This document shows, in pieces, positions 1 to 6,900 of a stretch of DNA of 15,364 nucleotides; the first letter of the stretch is position 1; every line of letters begins with the position of its first letter. The notes beneath the pieces are model-generated. The model ran no database searches. It saw only the letters and a program-made list of their open reading frames with translations, and had not been told where the DNA came from. Source of the stretch: Candidatus Eisenbacteria bacterium (GTDB lineage Bacteria; Eisenbacteria; RBG-16-71-46; JAFGJU01). The position numbers were made by a program, and so were the translations under genes. The stretch spans positions 1-15,364 of the forward strand of contig JAPLKG010000016.1 of the NCBI GenBank assembly GCA_026388185.1, written 5' to 3'.

Positions 1-141
1 GAGATGGTGATGCCTGGTGACAACGTGACGGTGGAGATAGAGTTGTTAACGCCGATCGCGTTGGAGAAGGAGTTGCGGTTTGCGATAAGGGAGGGCGGGC
101 GCACTGTAGGAGCGGGCGTCGTCGCAGAAATACTAGACTGA
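1..141 (+). CDS. tuf: Elongation factor Tu, C-terminal end (partial, 5' end outside window)
   Basis: The first 46 codons of the window read as the end of EF-Tu domain 3, stopping at TGA 139-141. The segment contains MVMPGDNV and then [20 protein letters not shown], the signature C-terminus of bacterial EF-Tu. EF-Tu is the GTPase that brings aminoacyl-tRNA to the ribosomal A site. The N-terminal GTPase domain lies upstream of the window. A second tuf begins at 15238, so this genome has at least two copies, one on each side of the cluster. Codon choice is odd: the five leucines are TTG, TTA or CTA, with no CTC, CTG or CTT, unlike the neighbouring genes. A strong hairpin follows nine bases after the stop. 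Identification is secure; whether the two copies are identical cannot be seen because the fragments do not overlap. Confidence 0.97.
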   Translation, partial: EMVMPGDNVTVEIELLTPIALEKELRFAIREGGRTVGAGVVAEILD

Positions 142-149
142 GAACCGGT

Positions 150-193
150 GCGGGTACGACCGGAGGCTTCAGTGCCTTCGTACCCGCGTCTTT
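150..193 (+). terminator. Probable intrinsic terminator after the first tuf
   Basis: A perfect 10-bp stem (150-159 with 178-187, GCGGGTACGA / TCGTACCCGC) encloses an 18-base loop. Inside the loop AGGC and GCCT can pair further. It is followed by GTCTTT, a short and imperfect T-tract. The position, nine bases after the tuf stop, fits a terminator for the upstream tuf transcript. The weak T-tract means partial read-through into rpmG is possible. I see no clear sigma-70 promoter in the 45 bases between the hairpin and rpmG. Confidence 0.7.
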
Positions 194-238
194 GACTGTG
201 GTCGTTTGATCCGGAAGCCAGAGGGTCGGTGAGCAAGG

Positions 239-388
239 GTGCGCGAGCAAATAATACTAGCTTGTACTGACTGCAAGCAACGCAATTACACGTCAATGAA
301 GGACAAGAGAAAGCATCCGGATAGGATCGAACTGAAGAAGTACTGTCCTTTTTGTCGTGTTCACACCTTACACAAGGAAACAAGATAA
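239..388 (+). CDS. rpmG: 50S ribosomal protein L33 (bL33), GTG start
   Basis: This 49-residue protein is a full-length L33, a small 50S subunit protein near the tRNA exit site. It starts at GTG 239. An in-frame stop (TGA 230-232) rules out a longer form. A GGTGAG Shine-Dalgarno (228-233) lies 5 bases before the start. Starting at the in-frame ATG 296 would remove the first 19 residues and half of the zinc site, so GTG is preferred. Two CxxC pairs, C9/C12 (CTDC) and C36/C39 (CPFC), make it the zinc-binding C+ form. The C-terminal part, with ELKKYCPFC and HTLHKETR, is the family hallmark. It sits between tuf and tRNA-Trp, a placement known from other bacteria. Confidence 0.93.
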   Translation: MREQIILACTDCKQRNYTSMKDKRKHPDRIELKKYCPFCRVHTLHKETR

Positions 389-402
389 CCGCCCCTGCAT
401 TG

Positions 403-430
403 GGAGCGGGCTCTTGGAGCGGGCGGGCTC
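403..430 (+). repeat. Imperfect tandem GC-rich repeat ahead of tRNA-Trp
   Basis: GGAGCGGGCTC (403-413) is repeated at 416-430 with an extra GGGC inside (GGAGCGGGCGGGCTC). The repeats lie in the 71-base spacer between rpmG and tRNA-Trp. They may contribute to a structured precursor leader that is removed during tRNA maturation. No convincing promoter accompanies them. Function is unknown and the similarity could be chance in a GC-rich spacer. Confidence 0.35.
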
Positions 431-459
431 ACCAGGCTCCGAGCGTACATGTCCCGGGA

Positions 460-536
460 AGGCCTGTAGCTCTAACGGCTAGAGCACCGGACTCCAAATC
501 CGGGTGTTGGGGGTTCGAATCCCTCCAGGCCTGCCA
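460..536 (+). tRNA. trnW: tRNA-Trp (anticodon CCA), CCA tail encoded
   Basis: The complete cloverleaf folds by eye. The acceptor stem AGGCCTG (460-466) pairs with CAGGCCT (526-532). The D stem is GCTC/GAGC. The anticodon stem CCGGA/TCCGG holds the loop CTCCAAA with anticodon CCA at 494-496. The variable loop has 5 bases. The T arm is GGGGG / TTCGAAT / CCCTC with one G-T pair. The discriminator base is G533, followed by an encoded CCA (534-536). G73 and anticodon CCA are the tryptophan identity elements. It lies between rpmG and secE and is probably cut out of a longer transcript, as no strong promoter is seen in front of it. Confidence 0.98.
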
Positions 537-615
537 GACTATGATGGCCCGCTGGACGACCGATGAGAGTTGAAGTCGGATCCGGGGCCTGAAACAAGGA
601 ATAAGGAAGAGGAAT

Positions 616-807
616 TTGAAACAGTTCATCGAAAGGCTGAAGGTTTTCGTCAAGGAAGTTCGTCTTGAGATGTCGAAGGTCACGTGGCCGACCAGGGGTG
701 AGCTACAAGACTCCACGATCGTGGTAATCGTTTCGGTCGTAGTGATCTCAGCTTTCATAGGCGTGATTGACTGGATTCTCTACTCGATGGTCAAACTCGC
801 CTTCTAG
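616..807 (+). CDS. secE: Preprotein translocase subunit SecE, TTG start
   Basis: This is a 63-residue SecE of the short, single-membrane-segment type. SecE clamps SecY in the SecYEG channel of the inner membrane. The cytoplasmic amphipathic part contains the conserved EMSKVTWPTRGEL segment (about residues 18-30). One hydrophobic helix follows (about 35-58, VVIVSVVVISAFIGVIDWIL). The start is TTG 616, preceded by a purine-rich Shine-Dalgarno (GGAAGAGGA, 605-613). It is located immediately before nusG, as in most bacteria. The possible nusG start at 767 lies inside the last 41 bases of this gene. Confidence 0.95.
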   Translation: MKQFIERLKVFVKEVRLEMSKVTWPTRGELQDSTIVVIVSVVVISAFIGVIDWILYSMVKLAF

Positions 808-1414
808 CGACTGGGAGGGGCAAACGGAAGCGCAAGGGTCTGAAACCGGCAGCGAAAGTGTCAGCGAACGCGAGACTGTCACTGCAAAGCAGTGGTACGT
901 AGTACACACATATTCCGGCCACGAAAACAAGGTCAAGACCAACATGGAGAGAGCCATCCACTCCAGGGGTCTTACCGAGAGTTTCGGCCAGATTCTTGTT
1001 GCCACTGAAGACTTTGCTGAGATGAAGAATGGAAAGAAAACAATCACGAAGCGAAAGACCTTTCCAAGCTACGTGCTTGTCGAGATGGAAATGACTAATC
1101 AGACCAGGGAGTTGGTCACCAACATACCTGGCGTTACGGGTTTTGTCGGCACGGGGCGAGACCCGCTTCCCTTGAAACAAGAGGAAGTGAGAAGGGTCCT
1201 TGGGCTTGATGCTGAGGGGAAAGCTGCGAAAGTCACTCCCGCGATACCTTTCAAGATCGGGGAACATGTGAAGGTAGTAGACGGCCCCTTCAGCGACTTC
1301 ACGGGGATTGTTGACGAGATAAATCCGGAACGGGGGAAAGTCAAGGTCATGGTGAGCATATTTGGGAGAGCTACCCCAGTTGAGCTTGACTTTCTCCAAG
1401 TTCAAAGTATTTAG
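767..1414 (+). CDS. nusG: Transcription termination/antitermination protein NusG (start uncertain)
   Basis: NusG binds the RNA polymerase clamp, increases processivity and contacts Rho or ribosomal protein S10. The NGN domain begins at QWYVVHTYSGHENKV (about residue 42 of the longest form) and includes FPSYVLVEM and IPGVTGFVG. The C-terminal KOW domain includes FKIGEHVKVVDGPFSDFTG and runs to the end. The start is unresolved. The only in-frame ATG, GTG or TTG before the NGN domain is TTG 767, which gives 215 residues, overlaps secE by 41 bases and has a poor Shine-Dalgarno. A strong GGGAGGGG at 813-820 sits just ahead of ACG 824, which would give 196 residues. NusG is usually about 175-185 residues, so either form carries an extra N-terminal stretch rich in Glu, Ser and Thr. 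Product certain, start not. Confidence 0.93.
   Translation: MTGFSTRWSNSPSSDWEGQTEAQGSETGSESVSERETVTAKQWYVVHTYSGHENKVKTNMERAIHSRGLTESFGQILVATEDFAEMKNGKKTITKRKTFPSYVLVEMEMTNQTRELVTNIPGVTGFVGTGRDPLPLKQEEVRRVLGLDAEGKAAKVTPAIPFKIGEHVKVVDGPFSDFTGIVDEINPERGKVKVMVSIFGRATPVELDFLQVQSI
813..820 (+). promoter_or_regulatory. Strong Shine-Dalgarno without a standard start codon (nusG)
   Basis: GGGAGGGG lies six bases after the secE stop. Counted from its GGAGG core (814-818), five bases separate it from ACG 824, which is in the nusG frame. No ATG, GTG or TTG in that frame follows until well inside the NGN domain. The site therefore either supports rare ACG initiation, marks a base error at 825 (ATG read as ACG), or is unused. 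Confidence 0.55.
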
Positions 1415-1545
1415 GATTCACGTTGCGCTCCTTCGGGGGGCGATCCAGTTGTCTGGTCCCACCCAGGGACATCGGTGAGTCCTTGTCTTCTGTGTCTGCT
1501 TGTTAGGATTGGCTTCGGTTTTGGAGCCGACTGGGGAGAGAAGAA
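1415..1545 (+). promoter_or_regulatory. rplK leader with three small hairpins and a weak promoter candidate
   Basis: The 131 bases between nusG and rplK hold several possible RNA stems. CGCTCC/GGGGCG (1426-1431 with 1437-1442) surrounds a UUCGG loop. GTCCC/GGGAC (1456-1460 with 1466-1470) has loop ACCCA. TTGGCT/AGCCGA (1509-1514 with 1525-1530, one G-T pair) lies just before the rplK Shine-Dalgarno GGGGAGAG (1533-1540). None is followed by a T-run. A weak sigma-70-like pair, TTGTCT (1483-1488) and TAGGAT (1504-1509), has a short 15-base spacer. In E. coli this interval carries a promoter and the L1 repression site. A similar role is inferred here from position only. Confidence 0.4.
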
Positions 1546-1971
1546 ATGGCCAAGGTTGTAGCCGCGACAGTAAAGCTTCAGATCCCAGCGGGTAATGCGA
1601 CCCCCGCCCCGCCGGTTGGTCCCGCCTTGGGGCAACATGGCGTCAACATTGTGGAATTCTGTAAGGCCTTCAACGCGAGAACTCAGGGGCAGCCCGGATT
1701 GATTATCCCGGTCGTGGTCACGATTTTCAAAGACCGTTCCTTCAGTTTCATTACGAAAACTCCGCCCGCTTCAATTCTGTTGAAGCGGGCCGCCGGCATC
1801 GCGAAGGCTTCGGGCGAACCGAACAGGGTCAAGGTCGCGCAGGTGACGAAAGAGCAGGTCAGGGAAATCGCACTGCTCAAAATGCCGGACCTCAATGCTG
1901 CAAGCCTGGAAGCCGCAATAAGGATGGTAGAAGGCACTGCCCGAAGCATGGGAATAGAAGTCTCGGGTTGA
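1546..1971 (+). CDS. rplK: 50S ribosomal protein L11 (uL11)
   Basis: This 141-residue protein matches the usual length of L11. L11 binds the 23S rRNA GTPase-associated centre at the stalk base, where EF-G, EF-Tu and RelA act. The N-terminal domain has the proline-rich [20 protein letters not shown] segment (about residues 20-39), the site contacted by thiostrepton-type antibiotics in the family. The C-terminal rRNA-binding domain has [20 protein letters not shown] and ends with [11 protein letters not shown]. The start is ATG 1546 with GGGGAGAG 5 bases upstream. rplA follows after 48 bases, so the two are probably co-transcribed and, as in other bacteria, may be controlled together by L1. Confidence 0.98.
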   Translation: MAKVVAATVKLQIPAGNATPAPPVGPALGQHGVNIVEFCKAFNARTQGQPGLIIPVVVTIFKDRSFSFITKTPPASILLKRAAGIAKASGEPNRVKVAQVTKEQVREIALLKMPDLNAASLEAAIRMVEGTARSMGIEVSG

Positions 1972-2019
1972 GTCCGAGACCGGGATTGAAGAGCTCTCGT
2001 TCACAAGAGGTGTGAGTCC

Positions 2020-2724
2020 ATGAAGCTTGCGAAGAGGTACAAGGCTGCCGCCGAGTCCTTTGATAGATTGACGAGGTATTCTCTTGCCGAAGCCGTCGAC
2101 ATAGTGAAGAAGAACGCAACCGCGAAATTCGACGAGACGATCGAGGTTGCGGCGCGCCTGGGAGTGGACCCGCGTCATTCAGAACAGCAGGTGAGAGGAA
2201 CGCTCGTGCTGCCTCACGGAATTGGAAAGAGCGTGAAGATCCTCGTCATTACGAAGGGCGAGAAAGAGAAGGAGGCCAGGGACGCCGGCGCAGATCTTGT
2301 GGGCGCGGAAGAATACGTGGCCAAGATCAGGGAAGGTTGGCTGGACGTTGACAAGATTGTTGCGACCCCGGACATGATGAGCGAGGTCGGCAAGCTCGGG
2401 AAGATCCTCGGGCCCAAAGGCCTCATGCCGAATCCGAAGAGTGGAACGGTGACCTTCGATGTTACCAAGGCCATCAAGGAACTCAAGGCGGGCAAGATAG
2501 AGTACAGGACCGACAAGGTCGGCAATATTCACGTCCCGATCGGCAAGGCCTCCTTTGATAAGGAAAAGCTCGTGGAGAACATCACGGTTTTTGTGAGGGA
2601 ACTTGTGAGAACCAGGCCGGCCTCGGCGAAGGGACAGTATTTCAAGAACCTGTCCATAAGTTCAACGATGAGCCCCGGCGTCAAGCTCGACGTTCAGGCC
2701 CTACTGGCGGCAATGAAGCAGTAG
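2020..2724 (+). CDS. rplA: 50S ribosomal protein L1 (uL1)
   Basis: This 234-residue protein has normal L1 length. L1 forms the mobile stalk near the E site that moves deacylated tRNA out of the ribosome. In many bacteria it also represses its own rplK-rplA mRNA. Conserved features are [24 protein letters not shown] near residues 37-60, the [17 protein letters not shown] block around residues 127-143, and the C-terminal [18 protein letters not shown]. The start is ATG 2020 with AAGAGGTG (2005-2012) as Shine-Dalgarno. The gene ends 109 bases before rplJ. Confidence 0.98.
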   Translation: MKLAKRYKAAAESFDRLTRYSLAEAVDIVKKNATAKFDETIEVAARLGVDPRHSEQQVRGTLVLPHGIGKSVKILVITKGEKEKEARDAGADLVGAEEYVAKIREGWLDVDKIVATPDMMSEVGKLGKILGPKGLMPNPKSGTVTFDVTKAIKELKAGKIEYRTDKVGNIHVPIGKASFDKEKLVENITVFVRELVRTRPASAKGQYFKNLSISSTMSPGVKLDVQALLAAMKQ

Positions 2725-2833
2725 GTTCGCTGAGCGCTTGGTGGATTCATCGAGCGTCGGGCGGTCTCGTCGAGCACGACGATGTTGAAAGAACGATCTT
2801 GGAAGAGCAACCGGGACACTGAGAGGAAAAGCA
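2725..2833 (+). promoter_or_regulatory. rplJ leader with a perfect hairpin, possible L10 autoregulatory region
   Basis: The 109-base gap contains TCGTCG (2767-2772) and CGACGA (2777-2782), a perfect 6-bp stem with loop AGCA. No T-run follows, so it is not a standard terminator. In several bacteria the L10-L7/L12 complex binds a structured leader ahead of rplJ to repress translation. Position and length fit such a leader, but I cannot show the required kink-turn by eye. The rplJ Shine-Dalgarno GAGAGGA is at 2821-2827. No good promoter is visible. Confidence 0.35.
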
Positions 2834-3352
2834 ATGGCGACACCTGAAAAAGAACAGGCCGTAGCTCAACTCGTTGAGAAGATCAATACCGCGAAAGCCA
2901 TCATAGTGACGGATTACAGCGGGATGGACGTTCTCTCCATCTCCGAACTGAGGAAGAGGTGCAGGGCAGCGTCGGTAGAGTACAAGGTCGTCAAGAATAC
3001 ACTGACCAAAATCGCGATCCAGCAGACCCAGTACGGTCTTCTGGCGGACAAAATCGAGGGGCCCACTGCCCTTGCTCTCAGCGTGACAGATGAGATTGCC
3101 CCCGCGAGAGTCCTCTGCGAATTTCGCAAGGATCATGAGCTTCCGAAGATAAAACTCGGCCTTGTTGAAGGAAGGATTGTGAATTCCGCGGACGTTGGAA
3201 GGCTGGCCTTTCTGCCGCCCAAGAAGGTTCTTCTCGGGCATTTCGCAGGCACTCTCAGAAGGCCGCTTTCAATGTTTTCGTTTGCCCTGACTTTCAAGCT
3301 CCGTCAGCTTGCGGTCGCTCTGGAAGAGCTGAAAAAGAAAAAGACGGAGTGA
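2834..3352 (+). CDS. rplJ: 50S ribosomal protein L10 (uL10)
   Basis: L10 is the base of the ribosomal stalk. Its N-terminal domain binds 23S rRNA beside L11, and its long C-terminal helix carries dimers of L7/L12. The 172-residue length is typical. The N-terminal part has AIIVTDYSGMDVLSISELRK and the conserved YKVVKNTLTKIA. The central part has EGPTALAL. The C-terminal LTFKLRQLAVALEELKKKK helix (about residues 150-170) is the stalk arm. The start is ATG 2834, seven bases after GAGAGGA. rplL follows after 41 bases, matching the conserved rplJ-rplL pair whose products form one complex. Confidence 0.97.
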   Translation: MATPEKEQAVAQLVEKINTAKAIIVTDYSGMDVLSISELRKRCRAASVEYKVVKNTLTKIAIQQTQYGLLADKIEGPTALALSVTDEIAPARVLCEFRKDHELPKIKLGLVEGRIVNSADVGRLAFLPPKKVLLGHFAGTLRRPLSMFSFALTFKLRQLAVALEELKKKKTE

Positions 3353-3393
3353 GTAGGCGGGGCAGGAATGACTTTGCAGCACGGAGGTGAAGG

Positions 3394-3915
3394 ATGAGCG
3401 AAGCAGGAAAGGGAGTCCCAAAGAAAGTTGTGACAAAGAAAAAAGTCTTGAAGGAACAAGAGGTCTCCTCCGCTGAGGAGACCACGGGATCGCCGTCAGA
3501 GGAAGTAGCGGAGGGTACAGTCGATATGAGCAACGTTGACAAGGTGATGGATCTGCTTGAGGGAATGACAATTCTTGAGGTCGACGACCTCGTGAAGAAG
3601 CTTGAGGAGAGATTCGGCATCACGGCAGCAATGCCGGCGGCTTTTGCCGCGGGTGCTGCGCCAGGCTTGGCGCAGGCTGCGCAGGTGCCCGTTGAGGAAG
3701 AGCAGACGGAATTCGACGTAGTCCTCAACGCTGCGGGCGAGAAGAAGATTCAGGTTATCAAGGTGGTGCGCGCTATCACCGGTCTAGGTCTCAAGGAGGC
3801 CAAGGACCTGGTAGATGGTGCCCCGAAGCCCGTTAAGGAGAAGATCAACAAGAACGAGGCCCAGGACATCAAGACCAAGCTCGAAGAAGTGGGGGCTGTT
3901 GTTGAGATCAAGTAG
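3394..3915 (+). CDS. rplL: 50S ribosomal protein L7/L12 (bL12) with an unusual N-terminal extension
   Basis: L7/L12 is the multicopy stalk protein that recruits translational GTPases. The usual protein is about 120-130 residues; this frame gives 173. The standard N-terminus appears only at M45 (ATG 3526), which begins [32 protein letters not shown], the dimerisation and L10-binding domain. An Ala-rich hinge (about 77-98) and the globular C-terminal domain with [23 protein letters not shown] follow. Residues 1-44 form a Lys-rich then acidic, low-complexity extension. The upstream ATG 3394 has the best Shine-Dalgarno (CGGAGGTGA, 3382-3390; the GGAGG core is 6 bases from the ATG). The internal ATG 3526 has GGAGG at 3510-3514, 11 bases away. 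Either start or both may be used. Product certain, N-terminus uncertain. Confidence 0.95.
   Translation: MSEAGKGVPKKVVTKKKVLKEQEVSSAEETTGSPSEEVAEGTVDMSNVDKVMDLLEGMTILEVDDLVKKLEERFGITAAMPAAFAAGAAPGLAQAAQVPVEEEQTEFDVVLNAAGEKKIQVIKVVRAITGLGLKEAKDLVDGAPKPVKEKINKNEAQDIKTKLEEVGAVVEIK
3462..3483 (+). promoter_or_regulatory. Perfect 9-bp inverted repeat inside the rplL extension
   Basis: GGTCTCCTC (3462-3470) and GAGGAGACC (3475-3483) are exact reverse complements around a CGCT loop. They lie between the two candidate rplL starts at 3394 and 3526. The left arm and loop contain CCTCCG (3467-3472), which is complementary to CGGAGG in both rplL Shine-Dalgarno sites (3382-3387 and 3509-3514). Local hairpin formation and pairing with either site would exclude each other. 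A role in setting L7/L12 levels is inference. The element also encodes EVSSAEET in the extended protein. Confidence 0.5.
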
Positions 3916-3945
3916 CCGAGCTCGTTACTCCATTCAAAGAAGGGT

Positions 3946-6900
3946 GTGACTGTCTTGAAAGCTGATCGCTACGACGATAAGAAGAATTTCAGCAAGATCG
4001 ACAAGCAGTGGAGTGTGCCGCTTCCCAACTTGCTGGACGTACAACTGCAATCGTTCAAGGCGTTCTTGCAGACTGACAAGACTCCCCAGGAAAGAGCCAA
4101 TGAGGGCCTCCAGGAGGTCTTCAGCAGCGTGTTTCCGATAGCGGACACTCGAGAGATGTACTCGCTTGAGTTCGTCAGCTATGACATTGGGGAACCGAAA
4201 CACAGCGTCGAAGAATGCCAGGGCCGGGACTTAACCTTTTCGGCCCCTCTCAAAGCTACCCTTCGGCTGCGCATCAGGGAGGTAGTTGACGGCGAGAAAC
4301 GGGACAAAGAGATTGTCGAGCAAGAGGTCTACCTCGGCGAGCTGCCGCTCATCACTGACAAAGGCACCTTCATCATCAACGGCGCCGAGAGAGTTATCGT
4401 AAGTCAATTGCATCGTTCGCCCGGCGTTTTCTTTGACGAGCTCATACACCCAAACGGCAAGAAACTGTTTTCGGCCAGGATAATTCCTTATCGCGGTTCG
4501 TGGGTCGAGTTCAGTCTGGACGCTAACGATGTGATGTACGTTCATATCGATAGAAAGCGAAAGCTGCCCGTGACCGTCCTCCTGAGAGCCCTGAGTTTCC
4601 AGAGCGAGAAGGAAATATTGGAACTGTTCTATCCTGTTGCCGAAGAGGAAGTGCCCAGGGCGGGGACCAAGAGGTCAGAGGAGCTCTTGGGCAAGATTGC
4701 GGCTGAGGATTTCGCTGACGAGGAAACCGGCGAGGTTCTTCTCGAAGCAAACGAGCCGATTACCGAGGCCGCTCTGGCCGACGTGAGAAAAGCGAAGCTC
4801 AAGAGGGCGAAAAGAAAAATAATTAGGTACTTCGAGATACCCTACGCGGCTGAGGCCGACGTCATTCGGAATACTCTGAAGAAAGATGCCTGTAAGAGTG
4901 AAGAAGATGCTCTGGCGAGAATCTACAACTTGCTGCGGCCCGGTGATCCTCCGAGGACCGATACGGCGCGCGAGATATTGAACAGACTCTTTTTCAATCC
5001 CAGACGTTATGACCTCGCCAGAGTCGGAAGATACAAGCTGAATCAGAAGCTCGATCACGCCGCACTTCTTAGCGACAAGTTTAAGGCGCCGCCTCGCACT
5101 CGCAGCATCCTCTGCAAAGAGGACTTCATCGCGATCATAAAGTACCTGCTCAAGATGAGGGAAAGCGAGGAGAGCGGGGAGCCGATGGCCCCGGATGATA
5201 TCGATCATCTGGGAAACAGAAGGGTTCGCTCCGTGGGAGAGCTCCTCGGCAACCAGTTCAACATCGGTCTGGCCCGCATGGCAAGAATAATCAGGGAGAG
5301 GATGGCACTGCAGGACGCGGAGAACGTCACGCCGTACGATCTCATAAACGCTCGGACAATCTCTGCCGTCATTCAGAGTTTCTTCGGAAGCAGCCAGCTC
5401 TCTCAGTTCATGGACCAGACCAATCCGCTCGCCGAATTGACGCACAAGAGAAGGCTGAGCGCTCTCGGTCCTGGTGGTCTAACGAGAGACAGAGCGGGTT
5501 TCGAGGTGAGGGACGTTCACTACACGCACTACGGCCGGATGTGTCCGATCGAGACGCCGGAAGGCCCGAACATAGGCCTCATCTCGTCGCTGAGCTCCTA
5601 CGCGAGGGTCAACGAGTTTGGATTCCTCGAGACTCCCTACTGGAAGGTCACCTCTGGCGTCATCGAGCGAAGCAAGATCCACTATCTTTCTGCCGACGAA
5701 GAGGACAAGTACAAGATCGCACAGGCCAACACCCCCGTGGGGAGCGACGGCAAGCTTCAGGGCGACCAAATTCAGGTCAGATACAAGGGTGAGTTCCCGG
5801 TCGTCGCTCGCAGCGAAGTTGACTACATGGATATTTCTCCCATCCAGCTCGTCAGTCCTGCTGCGGCCCTGATCCCGTTCCTGGAGCACGACGACGCCAA
5901 CAGAGCCCTCATGGGATCCAACATGCAGAGGCAAGCCGTGCCGTTGCTCAAGACGGAGACGTCACTCGTGCTGACCGGCCTGGAAGGGAAGGTGGCGGAG
6001 GATTCTGGCGCTCTCATTTTTGCGAAGCGCGCCGGAGCAATCGAAAGCGTGTCCGCCGACACCATCATAGTTAGACCCGAATCGGATGAAGGTGAGACCA
6101 TAGAGTTCGACGAATTCGGTGGTCTCGACGTTTACAGACTTACCAAGTTCAGACGCTCAAACCAGGACACGTGCATAAATCAGAGACCGCTCGTGAAAGA
6201 AGGCGAGAAGGTCAGGGCCGGCCGGGTCATAGCCGACGGGCCTGCCACCAAAGATGGAGAACTTGCCCTGGGCGCAGACGTGCTCGTCGCTTTCATGCCC
6301 TGGGGCGGCTACAACTTTGAAGACGCCATTCTTGTGAGCGAGAAGCTCGTGAAGGAGGACCGCTTTACTTCGATACACATTGAGGAGTTCGAGCTTCAGG
6401 TCCGTGATACAAAGAGGGGAACGGAAGAGATTACTCGTGAGATTCCAAACGTCAGCGAGGAAGCCGTCAAGGATCTGGACGAAGACGGAATCGTAAGAAT
6501 AGGCGCCCACGTTAGGGCGGGGGACATCCTCGTCGGCAAGGTGACTCCGAAGGGTGAGACGGACCTGACGCCGGAAGAGAGGCTTCTCAGGGCCATATTC
6601 GGCGAGAAGGCAGGCGACGTGCGCGACGCTTCCCTCAAGGCGCCTCCAGGCATGGACGGCATCGTGATCGACATAAAGGTCTTCTCCAGGAAAGAGAAGG
6701 ACGAGGTCACGAAGAAGCAAGAAAAGAAAGAGTCTGATCGTCTGAAGAGAATGGTTCGGAAGGAAAAGGACAGAATCTTTGAAATCCGCGACGCCCAGCT
6801 TTCCAAGATTCTTGCGGGAAAAACGATCCAGCAGATTCGTAGGGAGAGTAACGGCAAGATAATGTTCCGAGGCGGGAAGAAGTTCACGGGCAACGTCCTT

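Noticed and set aside
192-257. Possible promoter ahead of rpmG (TTGACT at 192-197, TAATAC at 252-257)
   Set aside because: The two boxes are far too distant to pair, no good partner lies at 16-18 bases from either, and the second lies within rpmG.
296-388. rpmG starting at ATG 296
   Set aside because: It would encode only 30 residues and lose the first zinc CxxC pair; GTG 239 gives the full 49-residue L33.
352-573. Plus-strand 73-codon frame across the end of rpmG and the tRNA
   Set aside because: It overlaps the real rpmG in another frame and runs through the whole tRNA; no Shine-Dalgarno or family match.
429-758. Minus-strand frame crossing tRNA-Trp and secE
   Set aside because: Its C-terminal half is the translated complement of the tRNA gene, a common false protein, and it overlaps secE.
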